This document shows, one piece after another, positions 1 to 5,800 of a stretch of DNA of 6,520 nucleotides. Location: NCBI GenBank assembly GCA_905215125.1, contig CAJMOV010000115.1, positions 1-6,520 on the forward strand, read 5' to 3'. The number at the start of each line of letters is the position of its first letter. Position 1 is the first letter of the stretch. This DNA comes from an uncultured bacterium (GTDB lineage Bacteria; Bacillota; Clostridia; Oscillospirales; Butyricicoccaceae). The notes under the pieces were generated by a model, which did not search any database, was not told the DNA's origin, and saw only the letters and a list, made by a program, of their open reading frames with translations. Both the position numbers and the translations under genes were made by a program.

Positions 1-54
1 AGCGCCACCTTGCCAAGGTGGAGGTAGCGAGTTCGAGCCTCGTCATCCGCTCCA
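1..54 (+). tRNA. tRNA-Gly (anticodon GCC), 5' part outside the window
   Basis: Only the 3' two thirds are present. The anticodon stem is CCACC (5-9) pairing with GGTGG (17-21) around the loop TTGCCAA, which places the anticodon GCC at 12-14. The T arm follows, with GCGAG and CTCGT pairing around TTCGAGC. The acceptor 3' strand is CATCCGC, then discriminator T and an encoded CCA at 52-54. The missing 5' acceptor strand should read GCGGATG. GCC reads the GGC and GGT glycine codons. A terminator follows directly, so this is the last gene of its transcript. Confidence 0.95.
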
Positions 55-56
55 GA

Positions 57-95
57 TAAAAGGGCAGCTGTTTTATACAGCTGCCCTTTTATTTT
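57..95 (+). terminator. Rho-independent terminator of the tRNA transcript
   Basis: A 14-bp perfect stem (57-70 with 78-91) encloses the 7-base loop TTTTATA. The core is AGGGCAGCTG pairing with CAGCTGCCCT, flanked by an A-tract on the left and a T-tract on the right. It begins three bases after the tRNA CCA end. The A/T flanks could let it work in both directions. Confidence 0.93.
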
Positions 96-436
96 GCCTT
101 CTGCTTTGCCGGGGAGGGGCAAGCGGGTGGCACGGCGCCAAGCCAGTGAAAAGCAGATGGGGAATGGATGATGCTTGGACGGCCAACGAGCACAGAACCA
201 TCAGGCGGCGCAGCAGCCCTGGTCGGCAGGCTTAGCGACAGCAAGGGATCAAAGAGTCCCGCAGACGGGAAGAAACGGCGGCCCTACGGCCGATGTGGAA
301 AGCCGCGCGTCCGGTATGGGGAAAAGAAGCGTCGTTTGCCATAAAAAGAGAAAAAGCAGCGGAAAACCAAAAATAAATTTGGGCAAATTGTCCGTTGCTT
401 TGAGCCGGATGTTTTGGTATCCTGAAGAAGCAACGC
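96..436. other. Spacer without a convincing gene; several small hairpins
   Basis: About 340 bases between the tRNA terminator and the importer leader. An open frame from a TTG at 175 to 456 exists, but it has no ribosome binding site, no recognisable domain and erratic composition, and it runs into the hairpin at 437-487, so I do not call it a gene. A 23-codon ATG frame at 164 is also unsupported. Visible structure: TCTGCTTT (100-107) can pair with AAAGCAGA (150-157); CCCG-CAGA-CGGG near 258-269; CGGCC-CTAC-GGCCG near 280-293; and an inverted repeat AATTTG-GG-CAAATT at 376-389. The stretch at 340-390 is A-rich. It may be an untranslated leader, a small RNA or degraded sequence. I recognise no known riboswitch class. 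Confidence 0.5.
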
Positions 437-487
437 GCGGTGTGTTGAGCATGTAAGCCCAGTTTGCTCAGGCCGCACGCTTTTTTT
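437..487 (+). terminator. Terminator-like hairpin just upstream of the importer operator
   Basis: The 5' arm GTGTG TTGAGC (440-450) pairs with GCTCAG (466-471) and CGCAC (474-478), with a 2-base bulge at 472-473 and a 15-base loop. G437-C480 and C438-G479 may extend the stem. Seven T's (481-487) follow at once, the classic form of an intrinsic terminator. The stem contains two G-T pairs and bulges, so it is weaker than the one at 57-95. It could stop read-through from the left, or act as an attenuator if the operon transcript starts further upstream. Confidence 0.55.
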
Positions 488-490
488 GAG

Positions 491-516
491 CTTTAGTTAG
501 TTATAACTAACTAAAG
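491..516. promoter_or_regulatory. Perfect 26-bp palindrome, probable metal-responsive repressor operator
   Basis: The half-site CTTTAGTTAGTTA (491-503) is followed directly by its exact reverse complement (504-516), with no mismatch and no spacer. The TTAG-TTAG ... CTAA-CTAA pattern resembles DtxR/IdeR-family iron boxes (TTAGGTTAG half-sites) more than a GATAAT-type Fur box, although spacing differs from the classical 19-bp DtxR site. It lies 5 bp before the ribosome binding site of an iron-importer operon, and its centre contains a -10-like TATAAC (502-507). No good -35 is visible 16-18 bases before that. Repressor identity is inferred from the motif and from the genes controlled. Confidence 0.7.
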
Positions 517-520
517 TGAA

Positions 521-526
521 AGGAGG
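521..526 (+). promoter_or_regulatory. Ribosome binding site AGGAGG that points to an ATC start at 535
   Basis: A full-consensus AGGAGG. The first in-frame standard start, TTG at 547, lies 20 bases downstream, which is too far for efficient initiation. The in-frame ATC at 535 is 8 bases away, the expected spacing, and no ATG, GTG or TTG lies in that place. The site therefore decides in favour of a non-standard ATC start, or of a base error or mutation in an original ATG. Confidence 0.7.
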
Positions 527-546
527 ATCATACAATCAGACGTTAT

Positions 547-1581
547 TTGTCCACCATCCTTTTAGGGGGATTGCTGCTGGTGCTGGCGGTGTTTTCCCTG
601 TTTGTAGGGGTGATTGATATCACCCCGTCCGCCCTGCTGTCCGGCGACCTGGAGCAGCTGGAAATTTTTCTGATTTCCCGGCTGCCGCGCCTGCTGGCCA
701 TCCTTTGCACCGGCGTGGGGATGAGTGTGGCGGGGCTTATCATGCAGCAGCTGTGCATGAATAAGTTTGTCTCCCCGACGACGGGGGCTACCATCTCCTC
801 GGCCCAATTCGGCGTTCTGCTGGCGCTGCTGTTTATGCCGGCATCCACCCTCTGGGGCAGGGCGATCTTTGCTTTTGTAGCGGCGACGCTGGGAACCTGG
901 GTGTTTGTCTGGTTTATCCAGCGTATTCAATTCAAGGATGTGGTGATGGTTCCGCTGGTCGGTATTATGTTCGGCAATGTCATTGGCGGTATCACCAATT
1001 ACCTGTCATACAAGTACGAGATGACGCAGGCCCTGTCCTCCTGGCTGGTAGGGCACTTTTCACTGGTCATCCGAGGCCGGTACGAGATTGTGTATCTGGT
1101 TGTGCCGCTGGTCATTCTGGCTTTTGTCTTTGCCAATCACTTCAACATCGTTGGCATGGGCAAGGATTTTTCCAAAAACCTGGGCGTTCATTATAACCTG
1201 GTGCTCTTTCTCGGGCTGACCATCGCGGCTATGATAACGGCCAGCGTAGTGGTTGTTGTGGGCTCCATTTCCTATATCGGGCTGATTGTTCCCAACGTGG
1301 TGGCTATGTTCAAGGGGGATAAAATCCGAGGAACACTGGTGGATACGGCGTTGTTCGGCGCCATCTTCGTGCTGGTGTGCGATATGATCGGGCGAATGGT
1401 TATCTTCCCATACGAGCTGCCCATTGAGCTGATTGTGGGAATTCTGGGCAGCATTATATTCATTGGAATGTTGCTCTACCGTCTTAATCACGGCCGCAAG
1501 GCCATTCGGCTGGGGCCGGCGGGAAGCACTGGGTGCAGCGCGGCGGCCGGCAGCGCTGCGGCAGGAGGGAACGAAGGATGA
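547..1581 (+). CDS. yclN: Ferric-siderophore ABC transporter permease, FecCD family, YclN/CeuB type
   Basis: One of two membrane subunits that form the channel through which an iron-siderophore complex crosses the cytoplasmic membrane. About nine to ten hydrophobic segments span the protein. FecCD hallmarks are RLPR (45-48), a NKFVSPTT stretch (72-79) typical of YclN proteins, and GSISYIGLIVPN (from 239), the coupling region that contacts the ATPase. Coordinates use TTG 547 as the first standard start (344 aa). The ribosome binding site at 521 fits ATC 535 better; that adds R-R-Y-L after the initiator, residues that resemble the usual YclN N-terminus. The C-terminus carries an odd Ala/Gly/Ser-rich tail (about 312-344), beyond where I expect the family (about 315 aa) to end. 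The stop overlaps the next start (ATGA), so the two permeases are probably translationally coupled. Family assignment is strong; the symbol is by resemblance. Confidence 0.92.
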   Translation: MSTILLGGLLLVLAVFSLFVGVIDITPSALLSGDLEQLEIFLISRLPRLLAILCTGVGMSVAGLIMQQLCMNKFVSPTTGATISSAQFGVLLALLFMPASTLWGRAIFAFVAATLGTWVFVWFIQRIQFKDVVMVPLVGIMFGNVIGGITNYLSYKYEMTQALSSWLVGHFSLVIRGRYEIVYLVVPLVILAFVFANHFNIVGMGKDFSKNLGVHYNLVLFLGLTIAAMITASVVVVVGSISYIGLIVPNVVAMFKGDKIRGTLVDTALFGAIFVLVCDMIGRMVIFPYELPIELIVGILGSIIFIGMLLYRLNHGRKAIRLGPAGSTGCSAAAGSAAAGGNEG

Positions 1582-2555
1582 AAACAGCCGCCTACACCGC
1601 CAACATGCGCAAACTGGCCGTTTTGGTCGTTCTGATGCTGGCCGCCGCGGCGGCATATATGCTGGTTGACGTCAACTTCGCAAATGAAAAGCTCTTTCTG
1701 TATGCGCTCAGAATCCGGGCGCCAAAGCTCATTGCCATGGTGATCACCGCGTTCGCCATCGGCGGGGCGTCGCTGGTGTTTCAGTCGGTCATCAACAACA
1801 CCATCGTGACCCCCTGTCTGCTGGGAATGAACTCGCTGTACACCCTTATCCATACGGCGGTTGTCTTTGTGGCAGGGTCCGGCAGCATTTTGGCGACCAA
1901 CGCCAACCTTTCCTTTGCGGCCGATCTCGTCATTATGGGGGTGATGGCCACTGTCATTTACAGCTATCTGTTTAAAAAAACCAGGTATAACGTCCTTTAC
2001 GTTTTGCTGGTGGGAACGGTGCTGACGTCTTTCTTCGGAAGTATACAGACAACCCTGACCCGCGTAATGGATCCCAATGAGTACGATTCGTTGCTGGCAA
2101 CGCTGGTGGCCAGCTTCAGCAACATAAACTCGGAGATCATTGTGTTTTCCATTGTTGTCCTGGCACTTATTGTGCTGGCGCTGCGCAAGGAGCTGGCCCT
2201 GCTGGATGTGCTGACCCTGGGCAAGGATCAGGCCATCAATCTGGGCGTTGACTACGACCGCTGTATCCGTAAGCTGCTGCTGGGCGTGACGCTGTGCATC
2301 GCCGTGGCGACGGCCATGGTGGGGCCCATATCCTTTATGGGGCTGATCATTGCCAACCTGTCGCGCCAGCTTTTGCGGACCTACCGCCACAGCCAGCTGG
2401 TGCTGGGATCGGCGTTGTTTGGGGTGGTTATCCTGGTAGGCGGGCAGCTTATTGTAGAGCATGTGTACAGCTACGCCATTCCGGTCAGCGTTTTTATCAC
2501 CGTAGGCGGCGGCATTTATTTCCTCTATTTGCTGCTGACTAGGAGGAGGGTTTGA
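1578..2555 (+). CDS. yclO: Ferric-siderophore ABC transporter permease, FecCD family, YclO/CeuC type
   Basis: Second membrane subunit, expected to form a heterodimer with the preceding permease. The ATG at 1578 is chosen because GGAGGG (1563-1568) lies 9 bases upstream and the start overlaps the previous stop. A longer in-frame reading from 1533 would lie within the upstream gene and adds an Arg-rich stretch foreign to the family. The protein is 325 aa. It shows the RxPKLIAM entry motif (R47), then a SLVFQSVINN...TPCLLGMNSLY region typical of YclO, and GPISFMGLIIANLSRQ (from 249) as the ATPase-coupling loop. Roughly nine to ten hydrophobic segments are visible, and the C-terminus is a short basic tail. 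The ATPase gene begins within a few bases of the stop, so all three genes form one transcription unit. Confidence 0.94.
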   Translation: MKTAAYTANMRKLAVLVVLMLAAAAAYMLVDVNFANEKLFLYALRIRAPKLIAMVITAFAIGGASLVFQSVINNTIVTPCLLGMNSLYTLIHTAVVFVAGSGSILATNANLSFAADLVIMGVMATVIYSYLFKKTRYNVLYVLLVGTVLTSFFGSIQTTLTRVMDPNEYDSLLATLVASFSNINSEIIVFSIVVLALIVLALRKELALLDVLTLGKDQAINLGVDYDRCIRKLLLGVTLCIAVATAMVGPISFMGLIIANLSRQLLRTYRHSQLVLGSALFGVVILVGGQLIVEHVYSYAIPVSVFITVGGGIYFLYLLLTRRRV

Positions 2556-2558
2556 GTG

Positions 2559-3311
2559 ATGCAAGTCAAGGAACTGACAAAAAAATATGACGGCAAGACA
2601 GTGGTTGACGGCGTCAGCTTCGAAATCCCAAAAGGGAAGGTGACGTCGCTGATCGGGCCCAACGGGGCGGGAAAGTCAACCGTTATGGGCATCCTGTCCC
2701 GGCTTATTGCGAGGGACAGCGGTCTTGTCGATTTCCATGGCGCCGATATTGCAAGCTGGAAGAGCAAAGAGCTGTCCAAGCGGCTGGCCATACTTACCCA
2801 AAGCAATAACATTCAGATGAAGCTGACCGTCCGGGAGCTGATTTCGTTTGGCCGTTTCCCTTATTCCGGCGGACGCATCACGGCGGAGGATACGGCTGTC
2901 ATCGACAAAGCTGTGCAATACATGCAGCTGCAGGATTATCAGGATCGGTTCATTGACGAGCTGTCCGGCGGGCAGCGGCAGCGCGCCCTGATCGCTATGG
3001 TTATTGCCCAGGACACAGAATATGTCCTGCTTGACGAGCCAACCAATAACCTGGACATCTACCATGCCACCAACATGATGAAAATTGTCCGACGCCTGTG
3101 CGATGAGCTGGGGAAAACCGTCATATTGGTGCTGCATGAAATCAATTATGCCGCCTTTTATTCCGATTACATCTGCGCTTTTGTAGATGGGAAAATAGCG
3201 AGCTTCGGTACGGTGAAGGAGGTGATGACCAAGGAGACGCTGTCTGAAATCTACAAGGTTGACTTTGAAATTATGGAGATTGAAGGCAAGCCGTTGTCCA
3301 TTTACTATTAG
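2559..3311 (+). CDS. yclP: Ferric-siderophore ABC transporter ATPase, YclP/CeuD type
   Basis: Cytoplasmic ATP-hydrolysing subunit that powers iron-siderophore uptake through the two permeases. All nucleotide-binding motifs are intact in the 250-aa product: Walker A GPNGAGKST (33-41, Lys39), Q-loop Gln81, signature LSGGQ (135-139), Walker B YVLLDEP (155-161) with catalytic Glu160, D-loop NNLD (163-166) and switch His193. The segment FGRFPYSGGR after the Q-loop and IAMVIAQDT before Walker B are typical of the YclP/CeuD branch. ATG 2559 is preferred (AGGAGG at 2544-2549, spacing 9). GTG 2556, directly after the permease stop, is an equally spaced alternative that adds one residue. Length matches the family. 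Confidence 0.95.
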   Translation: MQVKELTKKYDGKTVVDGVSFEIPKGKVTSLIGPNGAGKSTVMGILSRLIARDSGLVDFHGADIASWKSKELSKRLAILTQSNNIQMKLTVRELISFGRFPYSGGRITAEDTAVIDKAVQYMQLQDYQDRFIDELSGGQRQRALIAMVIAQDTEYVLLDEPTNNLDIYHATNMMKIVRRLCDELGKTVILVLHEINYAAFYSDYICAFVDGKIASFGTVKEVMTKETLSEIYKVDFEIMEIEGKPLSIYY

Positions 3312-3314
3312 GCC

Positions 3315-3329
3315 ATATGTTCCACATAT
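3315..3329 (+). other. Small intercistronic hairpin between ATPase and binding-protein genes
   Basis: ATATGT-TCC-ACATAT forms a perfect 6-bp stem with a 3-base loop, four bases after the ATPase stop. No T-tract follows, so it is not a terminator. It may be an RNA processing or stability element that raises the level of the downstream lipoprotein message. It is AT-rich and weak, so it could be chance. Confidence 0.35.
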
Positions 3330-3360
3330 AGAAAACCATAAAAAAGGAGTTAAGCAGTAC

Positions 3361-4413
3361 ATGAAAAAAATTCTTACCCTTGTTCTCGCAGCGGTTATGG
3401 CTTTGGGCATGGCCGCCTGCAGCAATGACGCCACGACCAACGACAACTCCACAGGGGGAGGCGTACAGGACAATACGACAGCGCAGGACAACAATGCGGG
3501 CCAGGACAGCAACACTGAGCAGAGCGGCACGCCGGAATCGGTCACCATTTCCGCGCTGAACGGCAACCGGGAGACGGCGGAGATTGAGGTGCCCTACGAC
3601 CCGCAGCGTATCGCCATCCTGGATATGGCTTCCATGGACATTCTGGACGCCCTGGGGGTTGGGAACCGTATAGTCGGTTCGGCTTCGACATCCCTGGACT
3701 ATCTGCAAAAGTATGTGACGGATGAAAACGTGGCCAACCTGGGCACCATCAAGGAAGCCGATCTGGAAGCCGTTATGGCCTGCGAGCCCGACGTCATCTT
3801 TATCGGCGGCCGCCTGAGCAGCTCCTATGACGCTCTGAGCGAAATCGCGCCGGTGGTTTACCTGTCCACTGACACCGAGGTCGGCGTGGTGGAAAGCGTG
3901 CGTAAAAATGCCGAGACGGTTGCGTCCATGTTTGGCCTGGAGGATCAGGTCGACGCCTTGATGGCCGACTTTGACGACCGTATCCAGACGCTTAAAGAAT
4001 TTGCAGAGGGCAAGACGGCCATCGTCGGCATGTGCACCAGCGGCAGCTTCAACGTGCTGGGCAACGACGGCCGCTGCTCCATCATCGGCAGGGAGATCGG
4101 CTTTGAAAACATCGGCGTCGATTCCAATATCGACACTTCCACGCATGGCAATGAAGCCTCCTTTGAATTCGTTGTCGACAAGGCGCCTGATTATATCTTT
4201 GTCATGGATCGTGACGCCGCTATCCAGACGGAAGGCGCCAAGCTGGCGCAGGAAATCATGGAAAACGAGCTGATCATGAGCACTGCCGCCTATCAGAATG
4301 GCAATGTCATCTACCTGGAGCACCCCGCTGTGTGGTACACTGCTGAAGGCGGCATCACCGCCCTGGATCTCATGCTGCAGGATCTGGAAAACGAATTGCT
4401 GGCTGCGGAATAA
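3361..4413 (+). CDS. yclQ: Siderophore-binding lipoprotein of the ABC importer, YclQ/CeuE type
   Basis: Extracellular lipid-anchored receptor that captures the ferric siderophore and delivers it to the permeases. ATG 3361 (350 aa) is chosen because it starts a clean lipoprotein signal (M-K-K-I, hydrophobic core, lipobox MAAC with Cys20). GGAG lies 11 bases upstream, slightly far. Residues 21-60 form an Asn/Asp/Thr/Gln/Gly-rich linker. The type III (PeripBP_2) binding fold follows, with PQRIAILDMASMDIL near 81-95. Arg151, Arg238, His262, Arg284 and Tyr326 align by motif and spacing with CeuE Arg118, Arg205, His227, Arg249 and Tyr288 (numbers recalled from published work), the pocket that binds tetradentate bis-catecholates and puts His and Tyr directly on the iron. 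The substrate is therefore inferred to be a bis-catechol siderophore or similar complex. The 49-bp gap before it allows separate control of its level. Confidence 0.94.
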   Translation: MKKILTLVLAAVMALGMAACSNDATTNDNSTGGGVQDNTTAQDNNAGQDSNTEQSGTPESVTISALNGNRETAEIEVPYDPQRIAILDMASMDILDALGVGNRIVGSASTSLDYLQKYVTDENVANLGTIKEADLEAVMACEPDVIFIGGRLSSSYDALSEIAPVVYLSTDTEVGVVESVRKNAETVASMFGLEDQVDALMADFDDRIQTLKEFAEGKTAIVGMCTSGSFNVLGNDGRCSIIGREIGFENIGVDSNIDTSTHGNEASFEFVVDKAPDYIFVMDRDAAIQTEGAKLAQEIMENELIMSTAAYQNGNVIYLEHPAVWYTAEGGITALDLMLQDLENELLAAE

Positions 4414-4432
4414 AATCGCGCGGCGCAGCAAT

Positions 4433-4496
4433 GTATCTCCGCCAGAGCATTGCCGGAGATACTGAATTGAGTCTCATCCGGGTCAGGCCCGAATGA
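4433..4496 (+). other. Two hairpins in the 3' untranslated region of the importer operon
   Basis: GTATCTCCG (4433-4441) pairs perfectly with CGGAGATAC (4454-4462) across a 12-base loop. TCAT-C-CGGG (4474-4482) pairs with CCCG-A-ATGA (4488-4496) with one mismatch. Neither has a T-tract. They lie between the lipoprotein stop and the terminator at 4511, and may stabilise the mRNA 3' end. No reading frame in this stretch looks coding. Confidence 0.4.
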
Positions 4497-4510
4497 TATT
4501 TGAATGAAGT

Positions 4511-4548
4511 GCAGAAGCATGACGCCTTGGCGTCATGCTTCTGCTTTT
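4511..4548 (+). terminator. Rho-independent terminator of the iron-importer operon
   Basis: A 15-bp perfect stem (4511-4525 with 4530-4544; arm GCAGAAGCATGACGC) closes on a 4-base loop and is followed by TTTT. The tail is short but the stem is very stable. It lies about 100 bp after the lipoprotein stop. Confidence 0.9.
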
Positions 4549-4560
4549 GGGACAGAATAG

Positions 4561-4600
4561 AAGGGGGAGCGGCGCTTTTACAGCGCGGATCCCCCTTTTT
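4561..4600 (+). terminator. Second terminator between the convergent genes
   Basis: AAGGGGGA (4561-4568) pairs with TCCCCCTT (4590-4597). An inner GCGC...GCGC stem around TTTTACA sits above an internal loop, and a T-run follows through 4600. The plus-strand tail is the better one. On the minus strand the stem is followed by TTCTATTC, so it may also weakly stop transcripts of the aminotransferase gene, which ends 38 bp away and has no other candidate terminator. Confidence 0.8.
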
Positions 4601-4637
4601 GGTATATGGATTTTGGCGGGCTGGCAGTAAAATGCCT

Positions 4638-5741
4638 TTACAGATTACCGCTGTCGACAGCCTCTAAAATGCCGCACAGCTCGTCCAGCTGCTCGGGAAT
4701 AGGCAGGCGCAGTCGGACACTGTTGCGGGAAAGGCCCATAAAGTCGCTGCCGGATACGGTGCTAACGCCTTGCCCGGCCAGCAGGGCGGCCAAATCACAT
4801 GCGGGATCCTGGTGGACAAGCAGGCAGATGGGCACGGAGTCGTCTGTATAGGCAGGGCGCAGGCTTTGGCCCAGGCCACTCAGCAGCCGGCGTTTACAGG
4901 CGGCGATTTTGTCGCGGCAGGAAGGGAGAAATTGGGCGTCGCCCAGCGCAGCTTCGGCGATCAGGCGGGCCGGCTCTGATATGACGTAGGGGTTACTTAG
5001 CTTGCCGATGGCGGCGACGAGTTCGTCTGATGCGAGCAGATACCCTGCGCGCAGGCCGGCGAGACCCCAGCCCTTGGAGAAGGTGCGCAGCACGATGACG
5101 TTATCCTGCTCGCGCAGCAGCGCGGCGGCTGAGTTTTCAGCCGGCATGAAGTCGCCATACGCTTCATCAATAATGACGCATGCGCCGTATTCTTGCGCCC
5201 GCAGGGCCACTTCGCGCAGATCCTCGAGAGAAATAATCTGCCCGGTTGGGTTGTTGGGGTTGTCGATGTAAACCAGGCTGAGCCCCGGATGAACGGCGCG
5301 CAGCACGGCGTCCCGGTCAAAGCGCAAATTCTCCCGCACATCAAGGGGAACCGCCTGGTAATCATAACCCAGCAGACGGGCATTTGACACATAATCAGAA
5401 AATTGCGGACAGACCCCGGCAACCTGTGCGCCGTCGCGCAGGAAAGAGGTGTTGACCAGGGAAATACCGTCAATGGACCCGGCCGTCAGCAGGACGTTGC
5501 GGGGAGAGAGGCCGGCGCCGGGCAGCGAACGGCAGATGGCGTCCCGCAGTCCACCGTGGTGAGGATAAAGGTTGACCTGCGACGCCGTTGTGCGGGAAAT
5601 GGCGTCCTGTGCGGCAGGCGGCATCCCAAAGGGATTGGAGCCGGCGCTACAATCAATGACGGGGATAAAGGGATGACTGCCGTCCTTGGCATAACTGATT
5701 TTTTCCTGCCCCAGCAGGCTGCTGCGCAGTTTATATGGCAT
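4638..5741 (-). CDS. PLP-dependent aminotransferase, HisC/CobD-like (fold type I)
   Basis: A 367-aa pyridoxal-phosphate enzyme related to histidinol-phosphate aminotransferase (HisC) and threonine-phosphate decarboxylase (CobD). Visible hallmarks: SAGSNPFG (32-39) at the entrance; Tyr59; GSIDGI (88-93) at the cofactor phosphate site; NPNNPTG (161-167) with the cofactor-contacting Asn; IIDEAY (190-195) with Asp192 for the pyridine nitrogen; SKGWGLAGLR (222-231) with Schiff-base Lys223 and phosphate-binding Arg231; and a C-terminal SVRLRLP with the expected substrate carboxylate Arg. Length is normal for HisC or CobD. The ATG at 5741 has AAGGAAGGG 6 bases upstream. No other histidine or cobalamin genes are in view, so the substrate is open. 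The N-terminal FIPVIDCSAGSNPFG resembles CobD as much as HisC. A predicted promoter lies at 5772-5800. Confidence 0.9.
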   Translation of the reverse strand: MPYKLRSSLLGQEKISYAKDGSHPFIPVIDCSAGSNPFGMPPAAQDAISRTTASQVNLYPHHGGLRDAICRSLPGAGLSPRNVLLTAGSIDGISLVNTSFLRDGAQVAGVCPQFSDYVSNARLLGYDYQAVPLDVRENLRFDRDAVLRAVHPGLSLVYIDNPNNPTGQIISLEDLREVALRAQEYGACVIIDEAYGDFMPAENSAAALLREQDNVIVLRTFSKGWGLAGLRAGYLLASDELVAAIGKLSNPYVISEPARLIAEAALGDAQFLPSCRDKIAACKRRLLSGLGQSLRPAYTDDSVPICLLVHQDPACDLAALLAGQGVSTVSGSDFMGLSRNSVRLRLPIPEQLDELCGILEAVDSGNL

Positions 5742-5771
5742 ATGCGTCCCTTCCTTACTCAGTATGATGGT

Positions 5772-5800
5772 ATCTTACCAGAAAAAAAGCCGTTTGACAA
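5772..5800 (-). promoter_or_regulatory. Predicted sigma-A promoter of the aminotransferase gene
   Basis: On the minus strand TTGTCA (5800-5795; 5 of 6 to consensus) is followed by exactly 17 bases and TAAGAT (5777-5772; 4 of 6). Transcription would begin near 5765, giving a leader of about 25 bases that contains the ribosome binding site. The -35 bases lie on top of the -35 of the divergent plus-strand promoter. Confidence 0.6.

Noticed and set aside
30..54. tRNA-Gly 3' end as an attachment site of a mobile element
   Set aside because: I saw no second copy of this sequence in the window and no integrase gene.
119..137. GGGTGGCACGGCG, similar to the T-box GGGTGGNACCGCG motif
   Set aside because: One core mismatch, and only about 25 bases separate it from the tRNA terminator, leaving no room for a T-box Stem I with specifier loop. 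The genes downstream are not amino-acid related.
97..160. Possible cobalamin riboswitch, because an AAGCCAG string lies upstream of a BtuC-like importer
   Set aside because: The rest of the B12 box and the other conserved cobalamin riboswitch blocks are absent, and the importer proteins are of the iron-siderophore branch.
175..456. 93-codon plus-strand frame in the spacer, starting at TTG
   Set aside because: No ribosome binding site, no recognisable domain, uneven composition, and its 3' end lies inside the terminator-like hairpin.
491..516. Palindrome as a transcription terminator or Fur box
   Set aside because: No T-tract follows it, and it has neither a GC-rich stem nor the GATAAT/ATTATC pattern of a Fur box; a TTAG-type operator fits better.
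1533..1577. Upstream extension of the second permease start
   Set aside because: It adds an Arg-rich stretch unlike the family; ATG 1578 has a well-placed ribosome binding site and the typical ATGA overlap.
1488..2564. Long minus-strand open frames opposite the permease, ATPase and lipoprotein genes (up to 386 codons)
   Set aside because: They mirror strongly conserved plus-strand genes, have His/Gln/Arg-rich compositions and no domains; they arise from the GC-rich third codon positions of the real genes.
3259..3360. Upstream extension of the lipoprotein start into the ATPase gene
   Set aside because: It would bury the lipoprotein signal peptide more than 30 residues inside the protein; ATG 3361 gives a standard signal.
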